DNA of 64,000 nucleotides from CAYLQA01 sp964385695 (lineage in GTDB: Bacteria > Desulfobacterota > Desulfobulbia > Desulfobulbales > Desulfurivibrionaceae), in assembly GCA_964385695.1 (NCBI GenBank), contig CAYLQA010000006.1:35877-99876 (forward strand), in the 5' to 3' direction. Of this stretch, positions 7,832 through 15,539 are shown piece by piece. A program made the position numbers and the translations under genes. The notes beneath the pieces are model-generated. The model was not told the origin of the DNA. It did not search any database and worked only from the letters and a program-made list of their open reading frames with translations. Position 1 is the first letter of the stretch. The number at the start of each line of letters is the position of its first letter.

Positions 7832-8488
7832 ATGGCCAAACGAAAAAAGAAGAAAATAAAACAAAGCAAATCAGACCTTCTTAATCATCTGCAGGATCAT
7901 ATAAGTTTCTTGTCGCTGTCTGCCAAATCATTCGATCAAGGCGTTGAGGGTGAGGCAAAAAGAATTGCGGTAAGTTTGCGTGTACTTCTCCATGACACAA
8001 GCCAATCTCATTCACTATTCAAACAACTCGGACAAAAAATAAGCTTTTTCAATACAGCAAACAAATATGCCCCGGACAATCTTCTAAGTCACCATGGATT
8101 AACAGCATTACGTGTTGGTAATAATGAATCAAAGCATATTGCTCCTCTTGCTGACCGGCACAAAGACAAACCTTTAAAGCAATCATTTTTTCACGATTGG
8201 TGGAATGAAGCAGTCATAGTAGACAAACACAAAAAGAAATTCAGACGCCGTGATCTTGTGCTTGTCCTGGCAAACCAAGATGGCGGTGCCCATGTGGACC
8301 CTGGACTTGACGAGGCCTATTCTAGGCTTTCTCGTGAAAACTCTGTTGGATGGGTCACTAACGTTGGAGGGAAGGAAGCCCCAGTAAGACCTGTTGAACT
8401 AGCAAGTGTTCGTCAAATTTGCTACGAAGTTTTGTACACTTTAAAATTAAAATTTCCGGAGTTTTTCACGGAAGATATGACTTTGTAA
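7832..8488 (+). CDS. Cassette-borne protein of unknown function
   Basis: 218-residue soluble protein. It starts with a very basic stretch (MAKRKKKKIKQSK), has a conserved-looking core with LSHHGLTALRVG, then RRRDLVLVLANQDGGAHVDPGLDEAY around residues 145-170, and ends in a mostly helical region. I do not recognise a named domain, though the pattern resembles hypothetical proteins that recur in mobile-element and integron settings. It is the only gene of cassette 2 and fills it between GTTAGAC at 7809 and its own R'' box GTCTAAC at 8491. No membrane segment or signal peptide is visible. Function is open; a defence role is only a guess from the company it keeps. Confidence 0.75.
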   Translation: MAKRKKKKIKQSKSDLLNHLQDHISFLSLSAKSFDQGVEGEAKRIAVSLRVLLHDTSQSHSLFKQLGQKISFFNTANKYAPDNLLSHHGLTALRVGNNESKHIAPLADRHKDKPLKQSFFHDWWNEAVIVDKHKKKFRRRDLVLVLANQDGGAHVDPGLDEAYSRLSRENSVGWVTNVGGKEAPVRPVELASVRQICYEVLYTLKLKFPEFFTEDMTL

Positions 8489-8490
8489 AA

Positions 8491-8558
8491 GTCTAACAAA
8501 ATGCTCTAGCGGAAAATCAGGCCTACGGCCAGTTTTCTGCTGAGCTCTGTCGTTATGC
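8491..8558 (+). other. Integron attC site 2 (end of cassette 2)
   Basis: R'' GTCTAAC (8491-8497) is the exact reverse complement of GTTAGAC at the start of the same cassette. The arms GCTCTAGCGGAAAA and TTTTCTGCTGAGC pair almost perfectly with one unpaired T, the kind of extrahelical base that integrases read. A GGCC-TAC-GGCC tip closes the hairpin. The right end GTTATGC (8552-8558) begins cassette 3. The site is 68 bp long and is textbook in form. Confidence 0.9.
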
Positions 8559-8567
8559 TTCAAAGAT

Positions 8568-9341
8568 ATGATACCTAAAGATCCTTACAATGAAATTGCT
8601 CAGGCACTTGGCCTAAAAGATCTGGCTCCCCAGATTTATAAAGACCTGCTCCAGCCATCTGTACAAGAGTTGGGGGAAAACTTGGTAACCGTTGCGAAGT
8701 GTGTGGCAATCTCATTAGCCCCATTAGAAGCATCCGTATGGGGCTATGCCAAAATAAAAGAATGGCTTAGTGCCAAAATAACGGAAAAGCTCGCACATAA
8801 AAATCCAGATGAAATACAAACGCCATCATTGCTAGTTGCCGGTCCAGCACTATTTAATCTTACCTTTGCTGCTCATGAGGTAGATTTACGTGAAATGTAT
8901 GCAAACCTTTTAGCAACAGCAATGGACAAAAAGCATCACGAAAAAGCGCACCCATCATTTGTGAATATCCTTCAACAACTATCTCCAGACGAGGCCAAAA
9001 TTATTAGAGAGTTAAGCAAATACAAACCCGGCCAACTCGTGTGTGAAGCAAAAATGGATAGTGCAACGGGAGCCGTTATCGACGGAGAAAAAGGAGTTTA
9101 TAGTCAATTTGAAGATTTATGTAAAAAAATCCATTTGGAAAACCAAAACATGGCTTATGCATATCTGGACAACCTAATTCGTTTAAGAATCTTAAATGAA
9201 TATAGTTGGACAGATGCGAAGTATATTCCTGAAGGAAGCAATGAGCGAAGTTTTTGGACGCCTTACATCGAACACGGTAACTGCGAGACAATTTTCATTA
9301 CAGAATTTGGGCAAACCTTTATTGAAGCCTGTGTCGAATAA
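8568..9341 (+). CDS. Abi-alpha (DUF4393-type) abortive infection protein
   Basis: 257 residues, mostly helical. The middle segment, from about residue 95 to 150, has the family pattern: GPALFNLTFAAHEVDLREMYANLLATAMD, read in parts, then HPSFVNILQQLSPDEA. This is the signature of DUF4393 proteins, now called Abi-alpha because some act in abortive infection. N-terminal residues 45-75 form an amphipathic or weakly hydrophobic helix. It begins ten bases after attC 2, with no good ribosome site, as is common for cassette genes. A phage-defence role is inferred from the family and the cassette setting. No attC matching its start was found downstream. Confidence 0.7.
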   Translation: MIPKDPYNEIAQALGLKDLAPQIYKDLLQPSVQELGENLVTVAKCVAISLAPLEASVWGYAKIKEWLSAKITEKLAHKNPDEIQTPSLLVAGPALFNLTFAAHEVDLREMYANLLATAMDKKHHEKAHPSFVNILQQLSPDEAKIIRELSKYKPGQLVCEAKMDSATGAVIDGEKGVYSQFEDLCKKIHLENQNMAYAYLDNLIRLRILNEYSWTDAKYIPEGSNERSFWTPYIEHGNCETIFITEFGQTFIEACVE

Positions 9342-9482
9342 GAGTTTTGGGGACATAGTACCTAACCGAAGATTTTATCTTACATACCACTAGCAAAAAT
9401 GAGTTTATTAAAAACTAACCTGCGATAATCCAAGAAAATTTCTATTTCAATTATAAAAAACGGGTCGAAAAAGGGGGAAATC

Positions 9483-10523
9483 ATGGATTATTTTTCCGAA
9501 CGTGGTGTGCTTGAAGCGCCACCAATAAAACGTGCTGCATATTCTGATAGAACAGCCTGGCTTTTGGCTGAGTTTTCACGCTTGGTATATGAAGAGCTCC
9601 CCCAGGAAAAACTCGTCAAAGGAATGCTGCCCGACGTCAAAAAGCTGGTTGAAAAGAACGAGAACGACGCTGAGCTTGAGGCCATTCTGCTGCAATTGAT
9701 TGAGCGCTCCGAACGGCAGCAAAGCCATGTTGAAACAATTTTGGATAAAAATAAGATCAAGCTCGTCGACTCGTTTGTGAAGGGAGATACCGAGGCATTG
9801 CTTGCGGAAATAGACGATGCGGATGAGTGCTTTCTGGTTTTGGCCTTTCGCGGCACATCCTCGGTAAAAGACGTTTTTACCGATGCGAGAGCGAAGTTGC
9901 AACCAGCAAAAGGAGGTGGTCGCGCTCATAAAGGATTCCATGATGGTTTGCATTTGGTTTTAGAAGATATTCGAGAGTGTGTTGCGAAGCAGGATCAAGC
10001 GAAACCTCTGTATATTGCGGGGCACTCCCTCGGGGGCGCTTGGGCCATGCTGGCCACCAAGTATTTACAGGATTTTAATATCGGCGCTACCTACACCTAT
10101 GGTTGCCCTCGTGTTGCAGACGATGATTTCTATGCGGCTGTACGTTCCCCTGTTTACCGTGTTGTGCATAGGGCTGATATGGTGACACGCTTGCCTTTTG
10201 GCGCGGGGATGCGATTTGCTTTAAACATTATTCGCTTAGTTCCAATAAATGGTACCAAGCGTCTCAGCGAGTGGTTGCGCCGCAAATTCGAGGGTTACAC
10301 GCATTATGGCCATCTCGCATACCTTAAGGGGGAACTCAAAACCGAGACTACTCCCTCCACTGTCACCGTGAGACACAGCCCGAATATTTTTATTGTGCTT
10401 GAGGACTTTGGCAAACAGGTTGTGAACTCTTTCGGGAATCTGGCCAAGGACCATTTTATGCTGAACTATTCTGAGAAATTGGGCCAACGGGCTAAAGACA
10501 AATGCGCTCAAATAAAAATATGA
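9483..10523 (+). CDS. Class 3 (alpha/beta-hydrolase) lipase family protein
   Basis: 346 residues without a signal peptide. The lipase-3 core runs from about residue 115 to 285: CFLVLAFRGTSSVKDVFTD (oxyanion region, read in parts), the nucleophile elbow IAGHSLGGAWA with Ser182, GCPRVADDDF, Asp232 in HRADMVTRLP, and a histidine in HYGHLAYL near residue 280. These give a full Ser-Asp-His triad. Before it lies a charged helical region (30-100) not found in secreted lipases. A good AAAGGGGGAAATC ribosome site precedes the ATG. It follows the cassette island but no attC ties it to a cassette. The substrate is unknown. Confidence 0.8.
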   Translation: MDYFSERGVLEAPPIKRAAYSDRTAWLLAEFSRLVYEELPQEKLVKGMLPDVKKLVEKNENDAELEAILLQLIERSERQQSHVETILDKNKIKLVDSFVKGDTEALLAEIDDADECFLVLAFRGTSSVKDVFTDARAKLQPAKGGGRAHKGFHDGLHLVLEDIRECVAKQDQAKPLYIAGHSLGGAWAMLATKYLQDFNIGATYTYGCPRVADDDFYAAVRSPVYRVVHRADMVTRLPFGAGMRFALNIIRLVPINGTKRLSEWLRRKFEGYTHYGHLAYLKGELKTETTPSTVTVRHSPNIFIVLEDFGKQVVNSFGNLAKDHFMLNYSEKLGQRAKDKCAQIKI

Positions 10524-10851
10524 AGTTATGCCCAAAGCAAGAATTTCCATATATGGGTGAAATAATAGTACCCGGAGGCAAATCCAGATGGGTGACATTG
10601 ATATCAAGACAGCCATAGACGCCCTGGAGTTTGGAGTTCCAGGGACAATACTTAATAAATTTCCCTTCCTCTCCATGAGTTGCTCAAGATACGTTATATT
10701 TTTTTGAGATCGAGCAAAACTAAGAAATTCTCTGATCCGCTATATCAACTTTTTTTTACAATAGAATTCCATTACCTTTAGGCATCGGCTGTTTGGGTTT
10801 TGTTCAATCAAAACTCATGCTAGCCTCAACCTCAGAGCGTCTTTAAAGATT
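10524..10851. other. 328-bp spacer right of the island
   Basis: It contains one short open frame with a good ribosome site (10588-10707) and otherwise AT-rich DNA without a recognised gene. A small palindrome GTTTTG-ttcaat-CAAAAC sits at 10797-10814, about 40 bp before the antiporter start. A GTTATGC heptamer at 10525 equals the cassette 3 core site, but no attC hairpin accompanies it. Confidence 0.4.
10588..10707 (+). CDS. Short open frame, 39 residues, possible gene remnant
   Basis: The frame starts with ATG nine bases after a strong CCCGGAGG ribosome site and encodes a peptide beginning MGDIDIKTAIDALEFGVP, ending in a hydrophobic tail with TGA. I do not recognise it. The first half looks like ordinary soluble coding sequence, while the second half is AT-rich and hydrophobic, so it may be the truncated 5' end of a gene lost at the edge of the island. 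It could also be spurious. Confidence 0.3.
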   Translation: MGDIDIKTAIDALEFGVPGTILNKFPFLSMSCSRYVIFF

Positions 10852-12504
10852 ATGGAATTTCTCCACACAGCGTCATTCATCAACAGTATCTGGGTGGGCA
10901 GCGCCTTTTTGTTTGGCTTTGCCTTTAAGCGCTTTAATCTGCCGCCTATGCTCGGGTTTCTGCTCTCCGGCTTTCTCATGAATTTTCTGGGCCTGACCAA
11001 TGGCTCGCTCGCCTTGGACAAGATCGCCGATTTGGGAATTATCCTGCTGCTCTTCACCATCGGCCTCAAGCTTGATATTAAAGGGCTTGCAAAGCGCGAG
11101 GTGTGGGGCGGGGCCACCATCCATGCCCTGGCCACCATCTTTTTTCTGGCCCTGCTCGTCATGGCTGGCGCAACCTTGGGGCTGAACCAGTTTGTCGGGC
11201 TTGCGTTGCCCCAGGCCGCCTTGATCGGCTTTGCCCTGAGTTTTTCCAGCACGGTCTTTGCCGTGAAGTTTTTAGAGGAAAAAGGCGAGATGAACGCCAT
11301 GCATGGCCGGGCCTCCATCGGCATCCTTATCATGCAGGATCTGATGGCGGTCTTTTTTCTCACCCTGTCCAAGGGGGAGTTTCCTTCCATCTGGGCCTTG
11401 GCCTTGCCCCTGGTCCTGCTTGCCCTGCGGCCGCTATTGCTGCACATCATCGACCATGTTGACCATGGCGAGCTCTTGCCCCTTGCCGGCTTTTTTATCG
11501 CCCTGGTGGTGGGTACCACCAGCTTTTCCCTGGTGGGCCTGAAGCCTGATCTTGGCGCCTTGCTGGTCGGGATGCTGGTCGGCTCCCATCCGCGTGCGCT
11601 GGAGCTGTCCCAATCGCTCTATAGTTTTAAGGATCTCTTTCTGGTCGGGTTCTTTTTTCAGATTGGTCTCACCGGCCTGCCCCGGGTGGAGCATGTGCTC
11701 ATTGCCCTGGCCTTGCTCGCAGCCATGCCGTTAAAGTCTTTTTTCTACTTCCTGGTTCTGACCCGGTTCCGCTTGCGGGCCCGCACCAGTGTGCTGGCTG
11801 CCCTGACGCTCTCCAACTATTCCGAGTTCGGTCTGTTGGTTGCGGCCATTGCCGCGAAAAAGGGCTGGCTGAGCCCGGAGTGGTTGATCATCATTGCCCT
11901 GGCCTTGACCTTTTCCTTTTTGTTTGCCGCCCCCTTAAATTCCAAGGCAAATGCCCTGTATGACCGATTTGCCGACTTTTTCCATCGCTTTGAGACCAAG
12001 ACCCGGCACCCGGATGATTTTGAGATTGATCTTGGCCCGGCAGATATTCTCATCTTTGGCATGGGGCCGTTCGGGTCCATGGCCTATGACACCACCCGTG
12101 AGCGTGTGGCAGACAAGGTGCTTGCCGTGGATCACAACAAAAAAATCGTGGGGCAGCACCAGGAAGTAGGCCGCAAGGTGATATGGGGGGATGCCACGGA
12201 TTATGATTTTTGGCACAAGATCGATCTTGCGAAGATCAAGATCATTATGCTGACCATGACCAATCACCATGCAAACCTTTTGGCCCTGCAGGAGATCAAA
12301 TCCGCCGGGTTCACAGGCCCGGTTACGGCAACGGCCCGTTTTGAGGATGATCGCCTTGAGCTGGAAAAGGCCGGAGCCACGGCGGCCTATAATATCTTTG
12401 CCGAGGCAGGCGCAGGCTATGCCGATCATGTCTGCCGCGCCACCGGCCTTGTCTGCAAAACCGAGTTTGTTGTCTCCGGCTCTGAGATACCTGTGCTAAA
12501 GTAA
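10852..12504 (+). CDS. Cation:proton antiporter, CPA2/Kef type, with TrkA-N domain
   Basis: 550 residues. Residues about 10-380 hold roughly twelve membrane helices of the Na+/H+ exchanger fold, with PPMLGFLLSGFLMN, SFSSTVFAVKFLEEKG and IGILIMQDLMAVFFL as in Kef/YbaL proteins. After a linker, residues about 400-540 form a Rossmann TrkA-N domain starting ILIFGMGPFGSMAYD and containing VIWGDATD, which binds NAD(H) or nucleotide and gates transport. A role in K+ efflux coupled to H+ entry is likely from the family; ion choice cannot be read from sequence. It stands alone, 50 bp before the cytochrome gene. Confidence 0.85.
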   Translation: MEFLHTASFINSIWVGSAFLFGFAFKRFNLPPMLGFLLSGFLMNFLGLTNGSLALDKIADLGIILLLFTIGLKLDIKGLAKREVWGGATIHALATIFFLALLVMAGATLGLNQFVGLALPQAALIGFALSFSSTVFAVKFLEEKGEMNAMHGRASIGILIMQDLMAVFFLTLSKGEFPSIWALALPLVLLALRPLLLHIIDHVDHGELLPLAGFFIALVVGTTSFSLVGLKPDLGALLVGMLVGSHPRALELSQSLYSFKDLFLVGFFFQIGLTGLPRVEHVLIALALLAAMPLKSFFYFLVLTRFRLRARTSVLAALTLSNYSEFGLLVAAIAAKKGWLSPEWLIIIALALTFSFLFAAPLNSKANALYDRFADFFHRFETKTRHPDDFEIDLGPADILIFGMGPFGSMAYDTTRERVADKVLAVDHNKKIVGQHQEVGRKVIWGDATDYDFWHKIDLAKIKIIMLTMTNHHANLLALQEIKSAGFTGPVTATARFEDDRLELEKAGATAAYNIFAEAGAGYADHVCRATGLVCKTEFVVSGSEIPVLK

Positions 12505-12554
12505 CTGAATACGCAGGTTGTACTCTGTCCTCAATAATGCCGGTGTAATATTCT

Positions 12555-13205
12555 ATGAAAAAACCGCTCCATTTCCTTCTTGTTATTTTGCTAGCATTGG
12601 CAAAGCCGTTTTTAGCCAACGCCAAAAAGGAAATGCGAATCGAGGGCATATCAGCCCAGGCGCCTTTGAGCGAGTATTCCGGCTCCCAGGCCTGTGCTGC
12701 CTGCCATCAAGGGATATACGATACATGGAAGACGCGGGCAAAGGGCTCCTTTGTTCGCTATCGCAAAGATATCAAGGGTGAGATCCCGGTGGCTTGGCAG
12801 AACAGCCCCATCCGAGAAGAAGATATTTATGTGGTGGTGGGCAAGAGAAGAAAGATGGCGTTTGTTGATAAGGATTGGCGGGTAATTCCCTACGAGTTTA
12901 AGCTGAAAAAGGGTAAATGGAAAAAGCGTGATGGCTGGGCAAGACATAACTACGATTATCGGGAACGCTGCGCGCCCTGCCACACCGTGGCCCTGGATCG
13001 TCACTCTTTAAATTTTAAGGAGCTGAATGTGGGCTGTGAGGCCTGCCATGGTCCGGGCAAAAAGCACGCGCAAGACCCTGCTGCTAAAATAGCAGTGCCT
13101 GGCAAGGGGACGGATCTCCAGTTTATGTGCCGAAAATGCCATAATTCAAGAAAGAACCATGCCCGTGCGCTTGATAACTTTAGCGGAGACTTTCACAAAA
13201 AATAA
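12555..13205 (+). CDS. Periplasmic tetraheme cytochrome c, cytochrome c-554-like
   Basis: 216 residues with an N-terminal signal peptide (cleavage after about ANA, residue 23). Four CxxCH heme sites are visible: CAACH (47-51), CAPCH, CEACH and CRKCH. Extra histidines that could be distal ligands occur between and after them. The first site sits in SGSQACAACHQGIYDTW, the pattern of the cytochrome c-554 family of multiheme proteins. It is likely a periplasmic electron carrier. No partner oxidoreductase is next to it, so its donor and acceptor are unknown. The stop lies five bases before the kinase gene, suggesting cotranscription. Confidence 0.85.
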   Translation: MKKPLHFLLVILLALAKPFLANAKKEMRIEGISAQAPLSEYSGSQACAACHQGIYDTWKTRAKGSFVRYRKDIKGEIPVAWQNSPIREEDIYVVVGKRRKMAFVDKDWRVIPYEFKLKKGKWKKRDGWARHNYDYRERCAPCHTVALDRHSLNFKELNVGCEACHGPGKKHAQDPAAKIAVPGKGTDLQFMCRKCHNSRKNHARALDNFSGDFHKK

Positions 13206-13209
13206 TCCC

Positions 13210-13719
13210 ATGAAATCAAACCTCACCCTCATCGGCATGCCCGGGGCCGGAAAGAGCACCATCGGCATCATCTTGGCCAAGTTTTTATCATTCGGCTTTA
13301 TCGATACGGATGTCCTCATCCAGATCAACCGGCAAAAATCACTGCAGCAGATACTTGATGAAAGCGATCATCTCAACCTGCGCAGGATCGAAGAAGAGGA
13401 GATACTGAAACTCAATGTGGATAGGCACATCATTGCCACCGGCGGCAGCGCTGTGTACAGCGAAAAGGCCATGGCGCACCTCAAGGCGATATCCACCATC
13501 ATTTTTTTGGAAGTAGGCTATGAAGAACTGACAAGGCGAATTCATAATTTTGGTACGCGGGGCATAGCCCGGGCAAGCGACCAGACATTCAGTGATTTGT
13601 TTGCGGAACGGCAGGTGCTTTACAACAGATATGCGGAGTTCACCATTGACTGCAACACCCTTGACCAGGAAGAGATCGCTGAGGAAATTTCAAAAATGAT
13701 TCAGGCCAAAGAGTTCTAA
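13210..13719 (+). CDS. Shikimate kinase family protein
   Basis: 169 residues from the ATG at 13210; an upstream extension is possible but would overlap the cytochrome. It has a Walker A GMPGAGKST, the DTD motif (FIDTDVLI) that holds substrate and magnesium, an arginine in LRRIEEEE matching the F-R-x-x-E substrate arginine, and an adenine-side RQVLYNRYAEF. The usual GGG motif reads GGS (ATGGSAVYS). The fold and core motifs are those of AroK, which phosphorylates shikimate in aromatic synthesis. The neighbours (cytochrome, ACT protein, UPF0210) are not aromatic genes and the GGG change is unusual, so another small-molecule substrate is possible. Confidence 0.75.
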   Translation: MKSNLTLIGMPGAGKSTIGIILAKFLSFGFIDTDVLIQINRQKSLQQILDESDHLNLRRIEEEEILKLNVDRHIIATGGSAVYSEKAMAHLKAISTIIFLEVGYEELTRRIHNFGTRGIARASDQTFSDLFAERQVLYNRYAEFTIDCNTLDQEEIAEEISKMIQAKEF

Positions 13720-13735
13720 TAAAAGAGGATAAATC

Positions 13736-14023
13736 ATGACAAAGAGCAGAAAACGCATTGTTGTAACTGTGATCGGCAAGGATGAGGTCGGAATCGTTGC
13801 CAAGGTTGCCACCGCCCTTGCGGAAAACAGTATCAATATCATCGACATCAACCAAAAACTCCTTGGTGACGAGATCTTTGCCATGACCCTGCTGGCCGAC
13901 AGGATTGGCTCCAGCCTTTCCCTGCCCGATATCACGGCCAAGCTCAAGGAGTCCATCAAGGGCATGTCCCTTGAGGTCACGGTGCAGGATTCGGAAGTTT
14001 TTCAATACATGCACAGGGTATAG
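13736..14023 (+). CDS. ACT-domain protein, UPF0237 family
   Basis: 95 residues, one ACT domain: RIVVTVIGKDEVGIVAKVA forms the first strand and helix with the glycine that usually binds an amino acid ligand, followed by NSINIIDINQKLL. UPF0237 proteins are standalone ACT regulators that nearly always sit beside a UPF0210 gene, as here (nine-base gap). A GAGG ribosome site lies before the ATG. Its partner and ligand are not known; a role in sensing or assisting the downstream UPF0210 protein is inferred from the conserved pairing. Confidence 0.9.
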   Translation: MTKSRKRIVVTVIGKDEVGIVAKVATALAENSINIIDINQKLLGDEIFAMTLLADRIGSSLSLPDITAKLKESIKGMSLEVTVQDSEVFQYMHRV

Positions 14024-14032
14024 GGGCAAGCG

Positions 14033-15397
14033 ATGAAATTTACCAACGAAGAGATACTTGAAACGGTAGGCATGATCGCCGAAGACAAGCTGGATATTAG
14101 GACAGTGACCCTGGGGATCTCTCTTTTTGATTGTTCCGATCCTGATCCTGCTGCCTGTGCGCACAAGGTTCGGGAAAAGATTTTACTCAACGGCGCCAAG
14201 CTGAGCACAAAAACAGATTTTGTCTCGGACGAATACGGGTTGCCCATTGTGAATAAGCGGATCAGCCTTACCCCTATTTCCCAGGTGGTGCCAATGGCAG
14301 ATCCTGCCGCCTTTATAGAGGTGGCCCAGGCCGTGGATGAGGCGGCAGCAGAGCTGGGCGTGGATTTTGTCGGCGGCTACACAGCCAATATCCAAAAGGG
14401 CCAAACCGCCATTGAAAAAGCGATGATTGCGGCCATGCCGGAGGTCTTGGCCACCACCCGGCGTTTTTGCGCCTCGGTTGTGCTTGCCTCCACCAAGTCG
14501 GGCATTAATATCGATGGCTGTTACACCATGAGCCGGGTCATGAAGGATGCGGCCGAGCGCACTGCTGACCAGGATGGCATCGGCTGCGCCAAGCTGGTTC
14601 TCTTTGCCAACCCTGTTGAGGACAACCCTTTCATGGCCGGGGCTTATTACGGGGCAGGGGAGAGCGAAAGCTCAATCCTCGTCGGCGTGAGCGGCCCAGG
14701 AGCCGTGCGCCGCGCCCTGGAAAAACTCGGGCCTGATGCCGATCTCGGCGAGGTGGCCGAGGCCATTAAAAAGAGCGCCTTTAAGATTACCCGCGCCGGA
14801 GAACTGGTCGGCAAAAAGATCGCCAAGCAGCTTGGTGTCTCCTTTGGCAACCTTGATCTCTCCCTTGCCCCCACCCCTGCCGAGGGCGACTCGGTGGGGC
14901 AGATTTTAGAGACCATGGGTCTTGCCATGCCAGGTGCGCCCGGCTCCACCGCTGCCCTGATGATGCTGAACGATGCCGTAAAAAAGGGCGGTCTTTTTGC
15001 CTCCTCATCCGTGGGCGGGCTTTCCGGCGCCTTTATTCCGGTCAGTGAGGATGCCTCCATGATCGAGGCCGCTAAAGTTGGCGCAATCACCATTGAAAAA
15101 CTCGAGGCCATGACCAGCGTCTGCTCAGTGGGCTTGGACATGGTCGCCATCCCCGGTGACACCAGCGCCGAAACCCTGGCCGCAATCATAGCCGATGAGA
15201 TGGCCATTGGCTGTGCCAACGGCAAAACCACGGCAGTGCGGATCATTCCGGCCCCAGGCAAGAGGGTGGGCGATTCCGTCCATTATGGCGGGCTGTTGGG
15301 CGAGGCCCCGATCATGGCAGTGAGCCAGGTTTCGGCAGATACCTTTGTCAAAAGAGGGGGCCGTATCCCTGCGCCTTTGCAGTCGTTGAAGAACTAG
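14033..15397 (+). CDS. UPF0210 (PFL-like, DUF711) family protein
   Basis: 454 residues, full length for UPF0210. It starts MKFTNEEILETVGMIAEDKLDIRTVTLGI in parts, the conserved N-terminus, has GVSGPGAVRRALE and PTPAEGDSVGQILE in the middle, and ends in RIPAPLQSLKN, the usual C-terminus. The family is described as related to pyruvate formate-lyase-like folds but has no settled reaction. It is translated just after the ACT protein. Its stop codon TAG lies in the CTAG at the left end of a MITE-like repeat, so the repeat inserted exactly at the gene end or supplies the stop. Confidence 0.9.
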   Translation: MKFTNEEILETVGMIAEDKLDIRTVTLGISLFDCSDPDPAACAHKVREKILLNGAKLSTKTDFVSDEYGLPIVNKRISLTPISQVVPMADPAAFIEVAQAVDEAAAELGVDFVGGYTANIQKGQTAIEKAMIAAMPEVLATTRRFCASVVLASTKSGINIDGCYTMSRVMKDAAERTADQDGIGCAKLVLFANPVEDNPFMAGAYYGAGESESSILVGVSGPGAVRRALEKLGPDADLGEVAEAIKKSAFKITRAGELVGKKIAKQLGVSFGNLDLSLAPTPAEGDSVGQILETMGLAMPGAPGSTAALMMLNDAVKKGGLFASSSVGGLSGAFIPVSEDASMIEAAKVGAITIEKLEAMTSVCSVGLDMVAIPGDTSAETLAAIIADEMAIGCANGKTTAVRIIPAPGKRVGDSVHYGGLLGEAPIMAVSQVSADTFVKRGGRIPAPLQSLKN

Positions 15398-15491
15398 TGT
15401 CATGTCAAGCCTGTGATGGACATTATACCCCTCTTCCCTTGGGTGAGGGGGATAAGACGGAACGATTGCGCCATTTTATACATGACACGAT
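15394..15491. repeat. MITE-like repeat, short copy with CTAGTGTC end
   Basis: The left end CTAGTGTCATGTCAA (15394-15408) is matched on the other strand at the right end by GTGTCATGT (15480-15488). Read from the right, the element continues with AAAATGGCG, which also occurs just inside the left end of the 166-bp copy at 20841. Both share the frame CTAGTGTC-n-n-GTCAA. No gene lies inside, so it depends on a transposase elsewhere if it moves at all. Confidence 0.65.
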
Positions 15492-15539
15492 ACTGGAAGT
15501 TTTGTTTGAGAAAATTTAACAAAAGAATGAGGGGCTAAG

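Noticed and set aside
9360..9366. ACCTAAC, fitting the R'' consensus RYYYAAC, after the Abi-alpha gene.
   Set aside because: It is not the reverse complement of the cassette 3 start (GTTATGC), and no partner arm lies downstream.
10525..10531. GTTATGC, the same 7-mer that starts cassette 3.
   Set aside because: It directly follows the lipase stop and has no attC hairpin or reverse-complement box; a chance match of seven bases is plausible.
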